A stretch of DNA of 56,819 bases from an uncultured Clostridia bacterium (lineage in GTDB: Bacteria > Bacillota > Clostridia > Oscillospirales > Acutalibacteraceae): positions 1-56,819 of the forward strand of contig CANPXK010000008.1 of NCBI GenBank assembly GCA_947585965.1, given 5' to 3'. A program made the translations under genes and the position numbers. The notes beneath the pieces were generated by a model. That model was given only the letters and a program-made list of their open reading frames with translations, made no database searches and was not told the origin of the DNA. Position 1 is the stretch's first letter. Each line of letters begins with the position of its first letter. This document shows, in pieces, positions 28,084 to 40,072 of this stretch.

Positions 28084-28805
28084 TTTAAAAAAACCTCCTG
28101 TACCTTTGTACCTATTCCGAATTCAAGATTATCCATAAGTATATCCACCCTGTCATTATCTTTATAGACAGGAGCAATTCTGTCAGAAAATGTTTTTATT
28201 ACCATCCTGTTCGGCAGAATGGGGGTGGAATTTTTATTCATTATATTGATACATACTCTTTCAAAATTTTCAAGACCTGTTTCAATATCCTTTCTCATGC
28301 TTGCCTCCGTTTGCCCCTTTATCCCGAAAAGCAGGCATATTTCATCGGCAAATTCCGATATTTCCTCAACTCCGACATAACCAAAGCCTTTGTGCAGATA
28401 CCTTTCTCTGAATTCCTCATCAAAGGTTTCAACACCTGTTTTTATTTTCAGGGTTATTCCCCTTTCCAAAAAGTACTTTTTGGCTGCCATTGATTTTTCC
28501 TTATAAATGTAATGGCTTTCAAAATAAAGTGTTTCTATTCCCTTTTCAATGCAGATTTGCTCTATAAGGTCAAGTGTTTTTTTATCAAGCTCCGTAAAAC
28601 TGCCTGAATTTATAACCTCAAGCTTTTTATATACACCTGTAACATTTCCGAGTACATCACTGTTAAGTCGGAAATTTTCCTCTTCATCCCTGCAAAAATC
28701 GAGATGATAATCGCAATAGCTGCATCTTTTCCATATGCAGCCGTTTCCTCTGAGAAGAACAATTTCTCTCGGATTTTTCTTTTCAATAACACTGTATCTG
28801 TTCAT
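28080..28805 (-). CDS. Small radical SAM protein, candidate queuine-salvage lyase (QueL-like)
   Basis: Protein of 241 residues from the ATG at 28805, with AAGGGG 9 bases upstream. The open frame extends 50 codons further but passes through the gyrA terminator. The cluster motif is C23-x4-C28-x2-C31 (CIWKRCSYC), one residue longer than the canonical CX3CX2C. Other radical-SAM-like features are EVINSGSFTE (40s-50s) and LKIKTGVETFDEEF. Four-bp overlap with a YhhQ-type transporter points to queuine metabolism. In Clostridioides difficile a radical SAM lyase (QueL) and a hydrolase (QueK) accompany YhhQ; no QueK-like gene is visible here. Function is inference from context. Confidence 0.7.
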   Translation of the reverse strand: MNRYSVIEKKNPREIVLLRGNGCIWKRCSYCDYHLDFCRDEEENFRLNSDVLGNVTGVYKKLEVINSGSFTELDKKTLDLIEQICIEKGIETLYFESHYIYKEKSMAAKKYFLERGITLKIKTGVETFDEEFRERYLHKGFGYVGVEEISEFADEICLLFGIKGQTEASMRKDIETGLENFERVCINIMNKNSTPILPNRMVIKTFSDRIAPVYKDNDRVDILMDNLEFGIGTKVQEVFLK

Positions 28806-28827
28806 AATAAATAACCCCTTATTACAC

Positions 28828-28853
28828 AAAAAAAGGGACGCACTACGGCGTCC
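28828..28853 (-). terminator. Intrinsic terminator of gyrA
   Basis: On the minus strand GGACGC, a 6-nt loop and GCGTCC are followed directly by C and seven T. It lies about 100 bp after the gyrA stop and just before the radical SAM start. Confidence 0.88.
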
Positions 28854-28955
28854 TCTGTATTTTTTCAGGCAGGATAATACAAATATCCCACTGTTTCCCG
28901 TAGTTTTGTTTAAGGTCAGGATGGTTCCGAACTGACCGTATATTCTGTTTTTCAA

Positions 28956-31505
28956 TTAATATTCTTCCTCGGGAGCTTCACTTTCCGCTTCCGTATTTTC
29001 CGGACTTACCGTTTCCTCGGAAATATCTAAGTCATCCGCCTCCCCGGATATTTCTTCATCCTCATCATTATCCTCATGCGGTGCTCTTGCAATAGTGGCT
29101 ACCTTGCTTCCGTCACCTGTCTTCATAACAATAACACCCTTTGACGGTCGTGCACATATTCTGATAGAAGATGCCTCAATTCTGATAATAACGCCGTTAT
29201 CGGAAATTATTATAATATCGTCGTCAAAATCAACTGCTTTTATCGCCGCAACCTTGCCGAATTTTTCGGTATGATAATTGGTAAGACCAAAGCCCCCTCT
29301 TGACTGAATACGGTAATCCTCTTTATTTGAAAGTCTGCCGTAGCCTGTTTCCGATACAGTAAGTATAAGCGCGCCCTCTCTGAGCATAGACATACCGATA
29401 ACACTGTCGTCACCTCTGAGAGTTATAGCCTTGACACCTCTTGCCGCTCTTCCCATTGCTCTTACATCTGTTTCCTTGAAGCGTATTGCCATACCGTTTC
29501 TTGTTGCAACGAGCAGTTCACACTGTCCGTCCGTAAGACGTACCCATACAAGCTCGTCATCCTCGTCAAGGTCAATGGCAATAAGTCCGCCCTTACGGTT
29601 GCTGTAAAACTCCTTTGTCGCGGTTCTCTTTATGATACCCTTTTTGGTTATCATAACAAGGTATTTATCCTCGTCGCCGTTTTCGGGTATTCTTATCATT
29701 GATGTAACCTTTTCCTCGCTGCTCAGGGGAAGCAGGTTATTTATATTCATTCCCTTTGATGTTCTTGAGCCTTCGGGAATCTCATAGCATTTAAGCCTGT
29801 ATACCTTTCCCATATTGGTAAAGAACAATACATGGTCGTGTGTTCCTATAACGAACATATCCGTTGCGACATCTTCCTCACGTCTGTTCATGCCGCTTAT
29901 ACCTCTGCCGCCTCTGCGTTGGGTATGGTATGTATCAATTTTCTGTCTTTTTACATAACCGAGATTTGTCATTGTGAGCACACAGTCTTCATATGGGATA
30001 AGATCCTCGATATCAACCTCACCGCTGACGGCTGCTATTTCCGTCCTGCGTTCATCATTGTATTTCTTTTTGATTTCTCCAAGCTCGGTTTTTATAATGC
30101 CGAGAAGCATTTCTCCGTCCTCAAGTATTTTTTTGAAATAATCAATTTTTTCAAGAAGTGCCTGAAGCTCAGCTTCTATCTTTTCTCTTTCCAGACCCGA
30201 AAGCTGTCTTAGCCTCATATCAACTATAGCCTGAGTCTGCACATCGTCAAGTCCGAAACGTTCGGAAAGTCTTTGCTTTGCCGTGGGGGTATCCTTTGAG
30301 GAACGGATTATCTTTATTACCTCGTCGATAAAATCTATTGCTATTTTCAGACCTTCGAGTATATGAGCCCTTTCCTCCGCCTTTTTCAGATCATATACCG
30401 TTCTCCTCGTAATAATTTCTACTTGGAAATCAATATAATTCTGTATAATATCCCTGAGGTTAAGAATTTTCGGAATACCGTTTACTATAGCGAGCATAAT
30501 AATTCCGAATGTAACCTGAAGCTGTGAATACTTAAACAAATTATTAAGAACTATCTGAGGTGAAGCCTCTCTTTTAACGGTAATTTCAATATACATACCG
30601 TTTCTGTCGGAATGATCCTCTATACCGGATAATCCCTCAATTTTTTTGTTTTTTATCATTTCGGCAATACTGAGGACAAGCTCGGATTTATTTACCTGAT
30701 AAGGTATTTCCGTAACGGCAATTTTAAATCTGCCGTTTTTATCCTCAACTATTTCCGCCTTTGCTCTGACCGTAATTTTTGCACGACCCGTCGCATAAGC
30801 TGCACGGATACCGCTTTTTCCCATTATTATTCCGCCTGTGGGGAAATCCGGTCCCTTTATATACTGCATGATTTCGTCAAGTCCCGCATCGGGATTATCT
30901 ATAACACAGCATACCGCGTCTATTACTTCTCCTAAATTATGCGGGGGAATATTTGTAGCCATACCAACGGCTATACCCTTTGATCCGTTTACCAGAAGAT
31001 TAGGAAATCTTGACGGCAAAACGGACGGTTCTTTCCGGCTGTCGTCATAATTAGGAACAAAATCAACAGTTTCCTTGTCTATATCCGTAAGCATTTCAAC
31101 CGAGATCTTGCTCATTCTTGACTCGGTATAACGGTACGCGGCGGGCGGATCTCCGTCAACCGAACCGAAGTTTCCGTGACCGTCAACGAGTATATACCTC
31201 ATTGAAAAATCTTGTGCCAGACGGACAAGTGCATCATAAACCGAGCTGTCACCGTGCGGATGATATCTGCCGAGCACATTACCAACGGTTGTCGCACATT
31301 TTTTATACGGCTTATCGGGTGTAAGCTTATCCTCATACTGTGAATAAAGTATTCTTCTGTGTACCGGCTTCAATCCGTCACGTACATCGGGAAGAGCACG
31401 GGATACAATTACCGACATGGAATAATCAAGGAACGATTTTTTCATCTCCTTTTCTATATCCACATCTATAATTTTTGTATTGGACAATGCATCTTGTATA
31501 TCCAA
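28956..31505 (-). CDS. gyrA: DNA gyrase subunit A
   Basis: Breakage-reunion subunit of gyrase, 849 residues. The active-site tyrosine is Y126 in [10 protein letters not shown]. The quinolone-resistance region is [11 protein letters not shown], with S87 and D91 at the positions of E. coli Ser83 and Asp87, so no classical resistance change. The GyrA box QRRGGRGI lies in the C-terminal beta-pinwheel, and the protein ends in a long acidic tail. A thioesterase and a YcxB-like gene separate it from gyrB. Confidence 0.98.
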   Translation of the reverse strand: MDIQDALSNTKIIDVDIEKEMKKSFLDYSMSVIVSRALPDVRDGLKPVHRRILYSQYEDKLTPDKPYKKCATTVGNVLGRYHPHGDSSVYDALVRLAQDFSMRYILVDGHGNFGSVDGDPPAAYRYTESRMSKISVEMLTDIDKETVDFVPNYDDSRKEPSVLPSRFPNLLVNGSKGIAVGMATNIPPHNLGEVIDAVCCVIDNPDAGLDEIMQYIKGPDFPTGGIIMGKSGIRAAYATGRAKITVRAKAEIVEDKNGRFKIAVTEIPYQVNKSELVLSIAEMIKNKKIEGLSGIEDHSDRNGMYIEITVKREASPQIVLNNLFKYSQLQVTFGIIMLAIVNGIPKILNLRDIIQNYIDFQVEIITRRTVYDLKKAEERAHILEGLKIAIDFIDEVIKIIRSSKDTPTAKQRLSERFGLDDVQTQAIVDMRLRQLSGLEREKIEAELQALLEKIDYFKKILEDGEMLLGIIKTELGEIKKKYNDERRTEIAAVSGEVDIEDLIPYEDCVLTMTNLGYVKRQKIDTYHTQRRGGRGISGMNRREEDVATDMFVIGTHDHVLFFTNMGKVYRLKCYEIPEGSRTSKGMNINNLLPLSSEEKVTSMIRIPENGDEDKYLVMITKKGIIKRTATKEFYSNRKGGLIAIDLDEDDELVWVRLTDGQCELLVATRNGMAIRFKETDVRAMGRAARGVKAITLRGDDSVIGMSMLREGALILTVSETGYGRLSNKEDYRIQSRGGFGLTNYHTEKFGKVAAIKAVDFDDDIIIISDNGVIIRIEASSIRICARPSKGVIVMKTGDGSKVATIARAPHEDNDEDEEISGEADDLDISEETVSPENTEAESEAPEEEY

Positions 31506-31518
31506 AATCAGTACCTCC

Positions 31519-31959
31519 TCAGGTATTTATTGTTTTCTGTTCTTTTACTACCGCATTACTCAGCTCCTCATAAAGCTGCGGCATAATTTTTTTTATATTA
31601 ACCGGTCTGAAATCCTTTGAACTTACAAAACCGTGGAAGGTTTTGCCCTCCGCCATTATTTCATCATTGAGTATAACTTTATATGAAAAATGTATTTTTG
31701 CAAAGCTCATCTTTGAAAGTGAAGTTTCAATTGTCACAACATCCTCATAATGAACCGGTTTTATATATTTACATTCAAGACCTGTCAAAGGAAGCATTAT
31801 TCCTCTTTTCTCAAGCTCGGAATATGAAATCCCCGACATTTTAATAAATTCCGTCCTCGCAGCCTCAAACCATACGGGGTATACCGAATGGTGTATTATC
31901 CCCATCATATCGGTTTCTGCATATCTTGCGGTAATTTCAAGCTTATTTATTTTTTCCAT
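31519..31959 (-). CDS. 4HBT-fold acyl-CoA thioesterase (YbgC/FadM-like)
   Basis: Hotdog-fold thioesterase of 146 residues. [25 protein letters not shown] matches the catalytic YbgC pattern, in which the D-x-x-G-x-x-xH cluster contacts the thioester. The start is taken as the ATG at 31959, six bases after TGAGGT. It lies between gyrA and the YcxB-like gene with short gaps, apparently co-transcribed. The natural acyl-CoA substrate is unknown. Confidence 0.9.
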   Translation of the reverse strand: MEKINKLEITARYAETDMMGIIHHSVYPVWFEAARTEFIKMSGISYSELEKRGIMLPLTGLECKYIKPVHYEDVVTIETSLSKMSFAKIHFSYKVILNDEIMAEGKTFHGFVSSKDFRPVNIKKIMPQLYEELSNAVVKEQKTINT

Positions 31960-31968
31960 AATCATACC

Positions 31969-32619
31969 TCAGAATTCGGCAGGCTCTGTTCCCGAACGGA
32001 GAATCGCACTTATTTCATTATATACCTCCGGCTCAATAACTCTCTTCGGAACAGCAAAAATTCTGTTCTTTTCCGTAAAAATCATAATCATACCGTCAGC
32101 TTCCTCAATATACGATCTTCCGTCAAGCATTATCGACCACTCACCCTCACCGCTGCCTATATCTATATGTGTGGGATATATTTCCGCCTCTATTTTTTTT
32201 CCGTCTGCCATCATTTTTGACATACTTTTAAGATAAATATGGGGAACTATCCATATAGCCGCTATTGTTATAAGGCAAACAACACCGAAAAATATATTAT
32301 AGCTGTTATATTGGGATTTTGTTGTAAAATAAACAACAAAAAATACTATCGCCGCAACCGCCAATATAACACTCTGGATAACTGCCCTTAACCCCTTCGT
32401 TTTAACGACACCGCTGTGATACAGACATTTGTATACTTCATCCCTTGTCAGTACATAAGAAAGTTTGAATCCCGTTTCCGGAATTTCATACTCTTCTGTA
32501 TCATCATCACTTACAAACTCGGCTTCCGAGCCATCCCACTCGGGATTGTCCTCATTAACTTTTTCAACACCCTCCGGATTATCTTCACCCGAAGGTTTGA
32601 CAGAATCATTATCACTCAT
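31969..32619 (-). CDS. YcxB-like membrane protein
   Basis: Protein of 216 residues. An acidic, low-complexity N-terminus (about 1-50) is followed by two hydrophobic helices (about 82-104 and 112-130). A C-terminal beta-rich domain has EIYPTHIDIGSGEGEWSIMLDGRSYIEEADGMIMIFTEKNRIFAVPKRV, as in the YcxB C-terminal family. Function of the family is not established. Sits in the gyrB-gyrA interval. Confidence 0.75.
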   Translation of the reverse strand: MSDNDSVKPSGEDNPEGVEKVNEDNPEWDGSEAEFVSDDDTEEYEIPETGFKLSYVLTRDEVYKCLYHSGVVKTKGLRAVIQSVILAVAAIVFFVVYFTTKSQYNSYNIFFGVVCLITIAAIWIVPHIYLKSMSKMMADGKKIEAEIYPTHIDIGSGEGEWSIMLDGRSYIEEADGMIMIFTEKNRIFAVPKRVIEPEVYNEISAILRSGTEPAEF

Positions 32620-32659
32620 TTATCATTTTCCTTTTTTAAATATTTTTTACATAATATGC

Positions 32660-34606
<1,947 letters not shown>

Positions 34607-34630
34607 TTACTCCTTTACCTGTCGGGAAAT

Positions 34631-34969
34631 TTACTGCTTATTTTTCAGCTTTTTCTTCTCTGCCTTCTTTATTTTTTCCGCCCTGAACCTTACCGTAAGC
34701 GGAAGAATAAGCACAGCCGCCGTCACAACCGAAAAATTCAGTAATATCAGCACAATCAGATTTATATTTTCATTTGACGAAAACAAAAGCAGATTGATAC
34801 ATATAAGAACTATACATACAACAGACATCAATATCAGACCGCCTGCTGTTTTGTTTACTCTGTATTTTTTTTTGCAGTGATAGCAAAATCTTTCCCCCTG
34901 CTTCATTCCGGAAACCTCCGCATAGCTGTATACGGCATGACAATGGGGACATACGGGAAGTCTCAACAA
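34631..34969 (-). CDS. Small zinc-ribbon membrane protein
   Basis: Protein of 112 residues. An N-terminal zinc ribbon (C7-PH-C10 ... C29-YH-C32) is followed by two hydrophobic helices (about 45-62 and 68-90) and a lysine-rich tail. No family recognised. The N-terminus resembles that of the next gene upstream (CPYCHRK...), so the pair may be paralogous. Lies between gyrB and the 263-residue zinc-ribbon gene. Confidence 0.7.
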   Translation of the reverse strand: MLRLPVCPHCHAVYSYAEVSGMKQGERFCYHCKKKYRVNKTAGGLILMSVVCIVLICINLLLFSSNENINLIVLILLNFSVVTAAVLILPLTVRFRAEKIKKAEKKKLKNKQ

Positions 34970-34983
34970 TATTTCTCACTCCC

Positions 34984-35775
34984 TTAATCATTGCCGTCAT
35001 CATACGACCTTCCGAATATGAACGAAACCTCATTATTTTCCTCGGTCTGAAACTCCGCAGCACCTTCACTGTTACCTTCGTCCGTATTTTCGAGTATGAA
35101 AGAAACTTCATTCGTGCTATCCTGTTTATTTACGTCTTCCTCCGCCGCTTTTTCAGGTTCATATATTTTCATGGCATCATCATCCGGTTCATTTCCCGGG
35201 AAATCGGTGTTATTTTTTATATCCGCCGATATGTCTATATCTATACCTGAGTCTATATCCCTGCCTTTTTCCTCGGGGAAAATATTTTCCGAATATTCCT
35301 CGGAAAAATTCTCCTCTCCCGATTTCATACTGCTTTTTGCTTTCATAAAGCTTGAACTGAACTGTTCCCCTACATTAAGCTCTATAGGCTGCTCATCTCT
35401 TCTCAGGGGCTGCCTCTTTTCCTCCGGAACGGGTTCGACCTTTCTGCGCAGCTTATTTACGGCAGATTTATCATTGCATGGTTCAAGCTTTATAAAAAAC
35501 GGAGATACTATATAAAATACAAGATATGGTAAAAGTACGAATATTATCCCCCATATATTATCATGTTTCATGTATGTGGAAAGTACAAGAACCAATATGA
35601 GCGATAATACAACCGCACCTCCTCCTATTCCGTACAGTGCCCTGTGTATAACCACATTTGATATACATTTGCAGCCCGTACAGCAGTGTTCTCCCTTTGT
35701 CTTAAGTATACCCGCTCCGAAATATGATACCTTTCTGTGACAATAAGGACATTCCGTAAGCAGTCTTTTAGCCAT
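34984..35775 (-). CDS. Zinc-ribbon membrane protein with acidic tail; hosts a Noc-type site
   Basis: Protein of 263 residues. Cys-rich N-terminus (C9-PY-C12, C31, C32-TG-C35, C37), two hydrophobic helices (about 47-66 and 75-95), and a charged, probably disordered C-terminal half. A short motif occurs twice in the tail (NEVSFILENTDEGN and NEVSFIFGRSYDDGN), possibly a docking peptide. No known family recognised. The coding sequence contains the perfect 14-bp Noc-type palindrome at 35191-35204. Confidence 0.7.
   Translation of the reverse strand: MAKRLLTECPYCHRKVSYFGAGILKTKGEHCCTGCKCISNVVIHRALYGIGGGAVVLSLILVLVLSTYMKHDNIWGIIFVLLPYLVFYIVSPFFIKLEPCNDKSAVNKLRRKVEPVPEEKRQPLRRDEQPIELNVGEQFSSSFMKAKSSMKSGEENFSEEYSENIFPEEKGRDIDSGIDIDISADIKNNTDFPGNEPDDDAMKIYEPEKAAEEDVNKQDSTNEVSFILENTDEGNSEGAAEFQTEENNEVSFIFGRSYDDGND
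35191..35204. promoter_or_regulatory. Noc-binding-site (NBS) perfect match
   Basis: The palindrome ATTTCCCGGGAAAT is identical to the Bacillus subtilis Noc consensus as I know it. It lies inside a coding region (codons for D-F-P-G-N) about 5 kb from the origin. A noc gene is present at 53536-54375. Confidence 0.75.
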
Positions 35776-35779
35776 ATGA

Positions 35780-36043
35780 TCATTCCTTTCCGAATTGCTC
35801 CATTCTTTTTATAAAAGTTGCAGGTGCCGGCTGACATATATATAATTTACAGTCATCTTCATTATTTCCGCATATAACAAAGGACTTAGGCAGGTCATAG
35901 GAAAGGGTCTGTGCCCTCCCGCTTTTTTCGGCTTCTGACAGAAACTCCCTTGTTTTATATGACACCGTAGCATTGTCAAGATCGAATATTCCTATTATTT
36001 CATCGGTCATGACAGTAACATCACCACCAAGATGCAGATACAT
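35780..36043 (-). CDS. remB: RemB-like extracellular-matrix regulatory protein (DUF370)
   Basis: Small DNA-binding protein of 87 residues beginning MYLHLGGDVTVMTDEIIGIFDLDN, the diagnostic RemB/YaaB start. Located between recF and gyrB as in Bacillus, where RemB is encoded downstream of recF. The C-terminal 40 residues, including CQPAPATFIKRMEQF, are lineage specific. Role in matrix control is taken from Bacillus and not shown here. Confidence 0.85.
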   Translation of the reverse strand: MYLHLGGDVTVMTDEIIGIFDLDNATVSYKTREFLSEAEKSGRAQTLSYDLPKSFVICGNNEDDCKLYICQPAPATFIKRMEQFGKE

Positions 36044-36053
36044 AATTTTCTCC

Positions 36054-37142
36054 TTAACAGCATATTTTACCGTTTTCTATATGAACAATATTTTCAGCAT
36101 CGACAAAAGGCTCACAGCAGGTTATGAATATCTGCATCCCGCTAAGCTCCTTCAGGAGATAATTTCTTCTTGTATTATCAAGCTCACTGAGAACGTCATC
36201 AAGAAGTATAACGGGGTTTTCTCCCCTGTTTTCTCCTATCTGTTCCGCTTCCGCAAGCTTCAATGCAAGAACCGCACTCCTTTGCTGTCCCTGTGAACCG
36301 AAGCTTCTTGCCTCCATATCGTTTATTTTCACCATAAGATCATCTCTGTGTATACCCGTAGTTGTATATCCGCAGTATATATCGTCATTTTGTTTTCTTC
36401 TGAGTGTTTTAAGCATTACATCCGCTATTTCGTCCCTGCTCATGTTGACATTTGCGGGATAGTGCATCCTGTATTCAAGACTGAGTCTTTCCTTTCCCGA
36501 GCTTATTCCTTCATAAAAGCTTATGGCAGGCTCCATGAGTTCTTTGATATAGGCTATCCTCTGTATTGCAACATCGGAACCTTCAACGGATAATCTCTCA
36601 TTCCATATGTCAAGAGTATCCTCAAGCTCTCTATGATGCGGAATATCCTTAAGCAAGGCATTCCTTTCACTCAATATTTTTTTATATCTCGATAAGAGTG
36701 AAGCATACGCAGGTCTTATCTGACATATGGCTCCGTCAATAAAATTTCTTCTTTCATCGGGACCGTTTTTTATCAATGTCAGATGATCGGGAGAAAAAAC
36801 CACCGCACAAAAACTTCCCACTATCTGAGAAAGACTGCTTTTCGGGACATCATTAAGAACAGGCTGTCTTTTTCCGCCCTGAATTCCGAATCTTATTGTC
36901 TGCTCTCTCTCCCTTGTCTGAAAACAGAGTTCTATATCGGCTTTATTTTTACCGAAAGCTATAAGTTCATTTTCCTTTGAGCCTCTGAAAGATCTTCCGC
37001 CCGTAAAAAGCCACAGACATTCTATAAGATTAGTCTTTCCCTGTGCGTTTGAGCCGTATATCACGTTTATTCCCTTTGCCGGATAAAATACGGTATTTTC
37101 GAGATTTCTGTAATTTTCTGTTTTCAGACTCTTTACAACCAC
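36054..37142 (-). CDS. recF: DNA replication and repair protein RecF
   Basis: SMC-like ATPase of 362 residues loading RecA at gaps. Walker A YGSNAQGKTNLIE near 31-43, signature region FGSQGQQRSAVLALKLAE, Walker B VILLDDVLSELD. The start is almost contiguous with the stop of the S4-domain gene (37143). Typical length and location. Confidence 0.97.
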   Translation of the reverse strand: MVVKSLKTENYRNLENTVFYPAKGINVIYGSNAQGKTNLIECLWLFTGGRSFRGSKENELIAFGKNKADIELCFQTREREQTIRFGIQGGKRQPVLNDVPKSSLSQIVGSFCAVVFSPDHLTLIKNGPDERRNFIDGAICQIRPAYASLLSRYKKILSERNALLKDIPHHRELEDTLDIWNERLSVEGSDVAIQRIAYIKELMEPAISFYEGISSGKERLSLEYRMHYPANVNMSRDEIADVMLKTLRRKQNDDIYCGYTTTGIHRDDLMVKINDMEARSFGSQGQQRSAVLALKLAEAEQIGENRGENPVILLDDVLSELDNTRRNYLLKELSGMQIFITCCEPFVDAENIVHIENGKICC

Positions 37143-37361
37143 TCAGGACACCTCAAAAACAGTATTTTCAAACTTTACGGTATCACCTCTGCGCAGTTTC
37201 TTTCCTCTCATCGTACATACCTCTCCGTTAACCTCCACCTCACCGTTACGGACTGCAATTTTTGCCTGTCCTCCCGTCGCACAAAGACCTGTCAGCTTCA
37301 GGGCGCTGTCAAGCTTTATATATTCTTCCGCAGCATGGAGTTCTATCAGTAAATGTTTCAT
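37143..37361 (-). CDS. yaaA: S4-domain RNA-binding protein YaaA/RlbA
   Basis: Protein of 72 residues consisting of one S4 domain: [42 protein letters not shown]. The Firmicute orthologue sits between dnaN and recF. Its ATG overlaps the dnaN stop by 4 bp. Probably binds structured RNA; exact role unsettled. Confidence 0.93.
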   Translation of the reverse strand: MKHLLIELHAAEEYIKLDSALKLTGLCATGGQAKIAVRNGEVEVNGEVCTMRGKKLRRGDTVKFENTVFEVS

Positions 37362-38461
37362 TTTGATAACCTCATGGGCATTAGCATAAACAGGAAGCTG
37401 TCACCTTCTGTAGGCTTTATCACTACTGCCTTTGTCGCTCCTGTAAGCTCCATTATAATTTCATCGGTTTCACAATAACGCAGAGCATCCAACAGGAATT
37501 TATTGTTGAATCCTATCTCTATTGCTTCCCCCGTCATTGAAACATTGATACTGTCATTTGCCTGACCGAGCGGAGTATTACAGGTTGTTTTTATTTCATT
37601 ATCCTCTATAACGCATCTTATCGGGCTTTTCATTTTGTCGGTAAGCATAAGCGACATTCTTTCTACCGTTTCAGTGAATATTCTTGTGTTTATTTTCAGC
37701 TCGGTAACATGGGATTTGGGTATTGAACCTCTGTAATTGATAAATTCACCTTCAATAAGCCTCGATATGACACGGTAGTTTCCTATTCTGAACATGATAT
37801 GGCGTGTTCCCGGAATAATATCTACATTTTCATCATCGCTGTCCGATATCAGTCTGTTTATTTCATTAAGTGATTTTCCGGGAACAATAAATGATTTTTC
37901 GGTATCACAGTCAATTTTTTCCGTCCTCATGGCAAGTCTGTATCCGTCGAGTGATACCATTCTTAAGGTTTTGTTTTCTATCTCAAACAGAGTACCCTTA
38001 TTTGTCGGTTTAACATCGGTTTCTGCCACAGCGTAGATAGTTTGTCTTATCATGCTTCCGAGGGTTTCTTCTTCAACGGATATTTTATCTTCACTGTTTA
38101 TAACCGGAATTTCAGGATAATCCTCTGCCGGAAGACCTACGATTTTGTAATCTACCCTGCCGCTGTTTATATATACTATATTTTTGGAATCAACCTCAAT
38201 GGTTATACTATCCTCAGGCATTCTCCTGATTATATCCGAAAACAGCTTTGCCTTCACAACAGAACTTCCTTCCTCTATGACAGCTGCGTCTATTGAGGTT
38301 GTTATGCATATCTCGAGGTCATAGCCGAAAAGGTCGATTTTATTGTTTTCGCATTTTATAAGTATGCCTTCAAGTGCGGGCATTGTTGTCTTTACCGATA
38401 CCGCTCTTTGAACATTTGTAACGGCTTCGGTAAGCTTGCTTCGATTGCATTGGAATTTCAT
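37358..38461 (-). CDS. dnaN: DNA polymerase III sliding clamp (beta subunit)
   Basis: Processivity clamp of 367 residues from the ATG at 38461, which has AAAGGAAG 7 bases upstream; the open frame continues 11 codons further without a site. [21 protein letters not shown] and the end [14 protein letters not shown] are characteristic. Three clamp domains are evident from length. Separated from dnaA by 297 bp of box-rich DNA. Confidence 0.97.
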   Translation of the reverse strand: MKFQCNRSKLTEAVTNVQRAVSVKTTMPALEGILIKCENNKIDLFGYDLEICITTSIDAAVIEEGSSVVKAKLFSDIIRRMPEDSITIEVDSKNIVYINSGRVDYKIVGLPAEDYPEIPVINSEDKISVEEETLGSMIRQTIYAVAETDVKPTNKGTLFEIENKTLRMVSLDGYRLAMRTEKIDCDTEKSFIVPGKSLNEINRLISDSDDENVDIIPGTRHIMFRIGNYRVISRLIEGEFINYRGSIPKSHVTELKINTRIFTETVERMSLMLTDKMKSPIRCVIEDNEIKTTCNTPLGQANDSINVSMTGEAIEIGFNNKFLLDALRYCETDEIIMELTGATKAVVIKPTEGDSFLFMLMPMRLSK

Positions 38462-38529
38462 TCTTTTTCTTCCTTTCATCGGAAAATTTATCATAGAAAA
38501 GATATATTTTTAGGAGTAGTAATAGGGGC

Positions 38530-38758
38530 TGTGGAATTGTTGAATATTTTATCTGTTTCCGATTTTTTCTTATATTTTTACGGTTTTTCGATTGTTGAAG
38601 GTTTGTTTGATTTTTGTTTGTAATTTCCGCGGTTTTTATCGTTTTAAACCTTTCTGTTGAATTATGTTAGTTGAATGTTGAAAAGTGTGTTGATTTTTTT
38701 ATATCTTCCAAAAAGTCGGTTCAACCGTAAATGTTGAATTGTTAAAATCTTTTCAACA
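38530..38758. promoter_or_regulatory. DnaA-box-like cluster between dnaA and dnaN (part of oriC)
   Basis: The gap holds repeated TGTTGAA cores: 38538, 38593, 38655, 38676 (TGTTGAAAA), 38732, the inverted TTTTCAACA at 38750-38758 next to the dnaA stop, one-mismatch copies at 38669 and 38688, and TGTGGAA at 38530. TTTTCAACA differs from the DnaA consensus TTWTNCACA by one base. AT-rich DNA around these could be the unwinding region, as the dnaA-dnaN gap is in Bacillus. Confidence 0.6.
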
Positions 38759-40072
38759 TTATCTTCTCGCTATATTATTTATGATATCGTTCACCGTAGA
38801 TTTTAATTTGGGGTCCTTTTCCATATTCTTCTCTATCTGTTTGAGTGCATATACTATGGTTGAATGGTCCCTGCCGCCGAATTCATCGCCTATGCTGTTC
38901 ATTGACATATCCATAAGCTCCCTTACGGCATATATTGCTATCTGGCGGGCATTTGAAATATTTGAATTTCTTTTTGAGGAGCGTATATCATTGCTTGTAA
39001 CTCCGAGGTGTCTTCCCACCTCTTCTATAACTATGTCGACAGTGAGCGGCGGCGGCTGTTCGTTATTGAGTATTTCGGAGATGGTTTTCTGTGCTATATT
39101 TATGTTTATCTTATCTCCATAAAGCTGGTTATTTGCCTTTAGCTTTTTTACAACGCCTTCGAGCTGTCTTATGTTTGATTTAAGCCTTGTTGCTATATAT
39201 TCCGTCACATCATCCGGAAGCTCTATTTGCAGAAGTTCCGCCTTTCTTCTTATTATTGCGATTCTTGTTTCAAAATCCGGCGGCTGTATATCGGCTATAA
39301 GTCCTGATTCAAAGCGGCTGCGAAGTCTGTCCTCAAGTGTTTTTATTTCCTTGGGGGGACGGTCCGATGTAAGTACTATCTGACTTTTTGCTTCATACAA
39401 CGTATTGAAGGTATGGAAAAACTCTTCCTGTGTGGAGTCCTTACCTCCTATAAACTGTATATCATCCACAAGGAGAACATCGGATTTACGATATTTCTGC
39501 CTGAATTCAATATTTGATTTTTTCATAATCGCTTCAATAAGCTCATTGGTGAAATCCTCACCCTTTACATAAACTATATCCTTTTCGGGATTATTTTTAT
39601 GTATTTCATTTCTTATCGCATAGAGCAGATGGGTTTTTCCCAGACCCGAATTGCCGTAGATAAACAAGGGATTATACGCTCTGCCGGGATTTGTAGCAAC
39701 AGCAAGGGAGGCCGCATGAGCGAATTTATTTGACGAACCGACTATGAAGGTATCAAATGTAAATTCATAATCCTCATCCGTTGGCGTTTCGTCACTGCTT
39801 GGTGTTTCATTATTTATTTCTTCGGGTACGATTACCGCTATATTCAGTTCGGTGCCGAATACATTGACTACAGCCTCTTTCAGCAGCTTTATATAAACCG
39901 TCATTATTATATTACGCTGAAAATCCGAACGCACCATAAGAATTATTTTCCCGTTATCAAGATCAAGTTTCAAAGGCTCAATATTCTGCAACCAAGATTT
40001 ATATGCGACCTCTGTGACGTGCTGCTTACAGTATTCACATATAAGTTCCCAGGCTTCATTAAACGAATCCAT
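38759..40072 (-). CDS. dnaA: Chromosomal replication initiator DnaA
   Basis: AAA+ initiator of 437 residues from the ATG at 40072 (MDSFNEAWELICEYCKQHV aligns with normal DnaA N-termini; AGGAG upstream). Another ATG at 40147 has a strong GGGAGG site and would add 25 basic residues, so a longer form is possible. Walker A YGNSGLGKTHLL, Walker B DVLLVDDIQF, and the box-binding signature GGRDHSTIVYALKQIE. It is divergent from rpmH across the origin. Confidence 0.95.
   Translation of the reverse strand: MDSFNEAWELICEYCKQHVTEVAYKSWLQNIEPLKLDLDNGKIILMVRSDFQRNIIMTVYIKLLKEAVVNVFGTELNIAVIVPEEINNETPSSDETPTDEDYEFTFDTFIVGSSNKFAHAASLAVATNPGRAYNPLFIYGNSGLGKTHLLYAIRNEIHKNNPEKDIVYVKGEDFTNELIEAIMKKSNIEFRQKYRKSDVLLVDDIQFIGGKDSTQEEFFHTFNTLYEAKSQIVLTSDRPPKEIKTLEDRLRSRFESGLIADIQPPDFETRIAIIRRKAELLQIELPDDVTEYIATRLKSNIRQLEGVVKKLKANNQLYGDKININIAQKTISEILNNEQPPPLTVDIVIEEVGRHLGVTSNDIRSSKRNSNISNARQIAIYAVRELMDMSMNSIGDEFGGRDHSTIVYALKQIEKNMEKDPKLKSTVNDIINNIARR

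Noticed and set aside
28806-28955. N-terminal extension of the radical SAM gene up to the gyrA stop
   Set aside because: The extension would translate the gyrA terminator hairpin. The ATG at 28805 has AAGGGG correctly placed and the CxxxxCxxC motif then lies near the N-terminus as usual.
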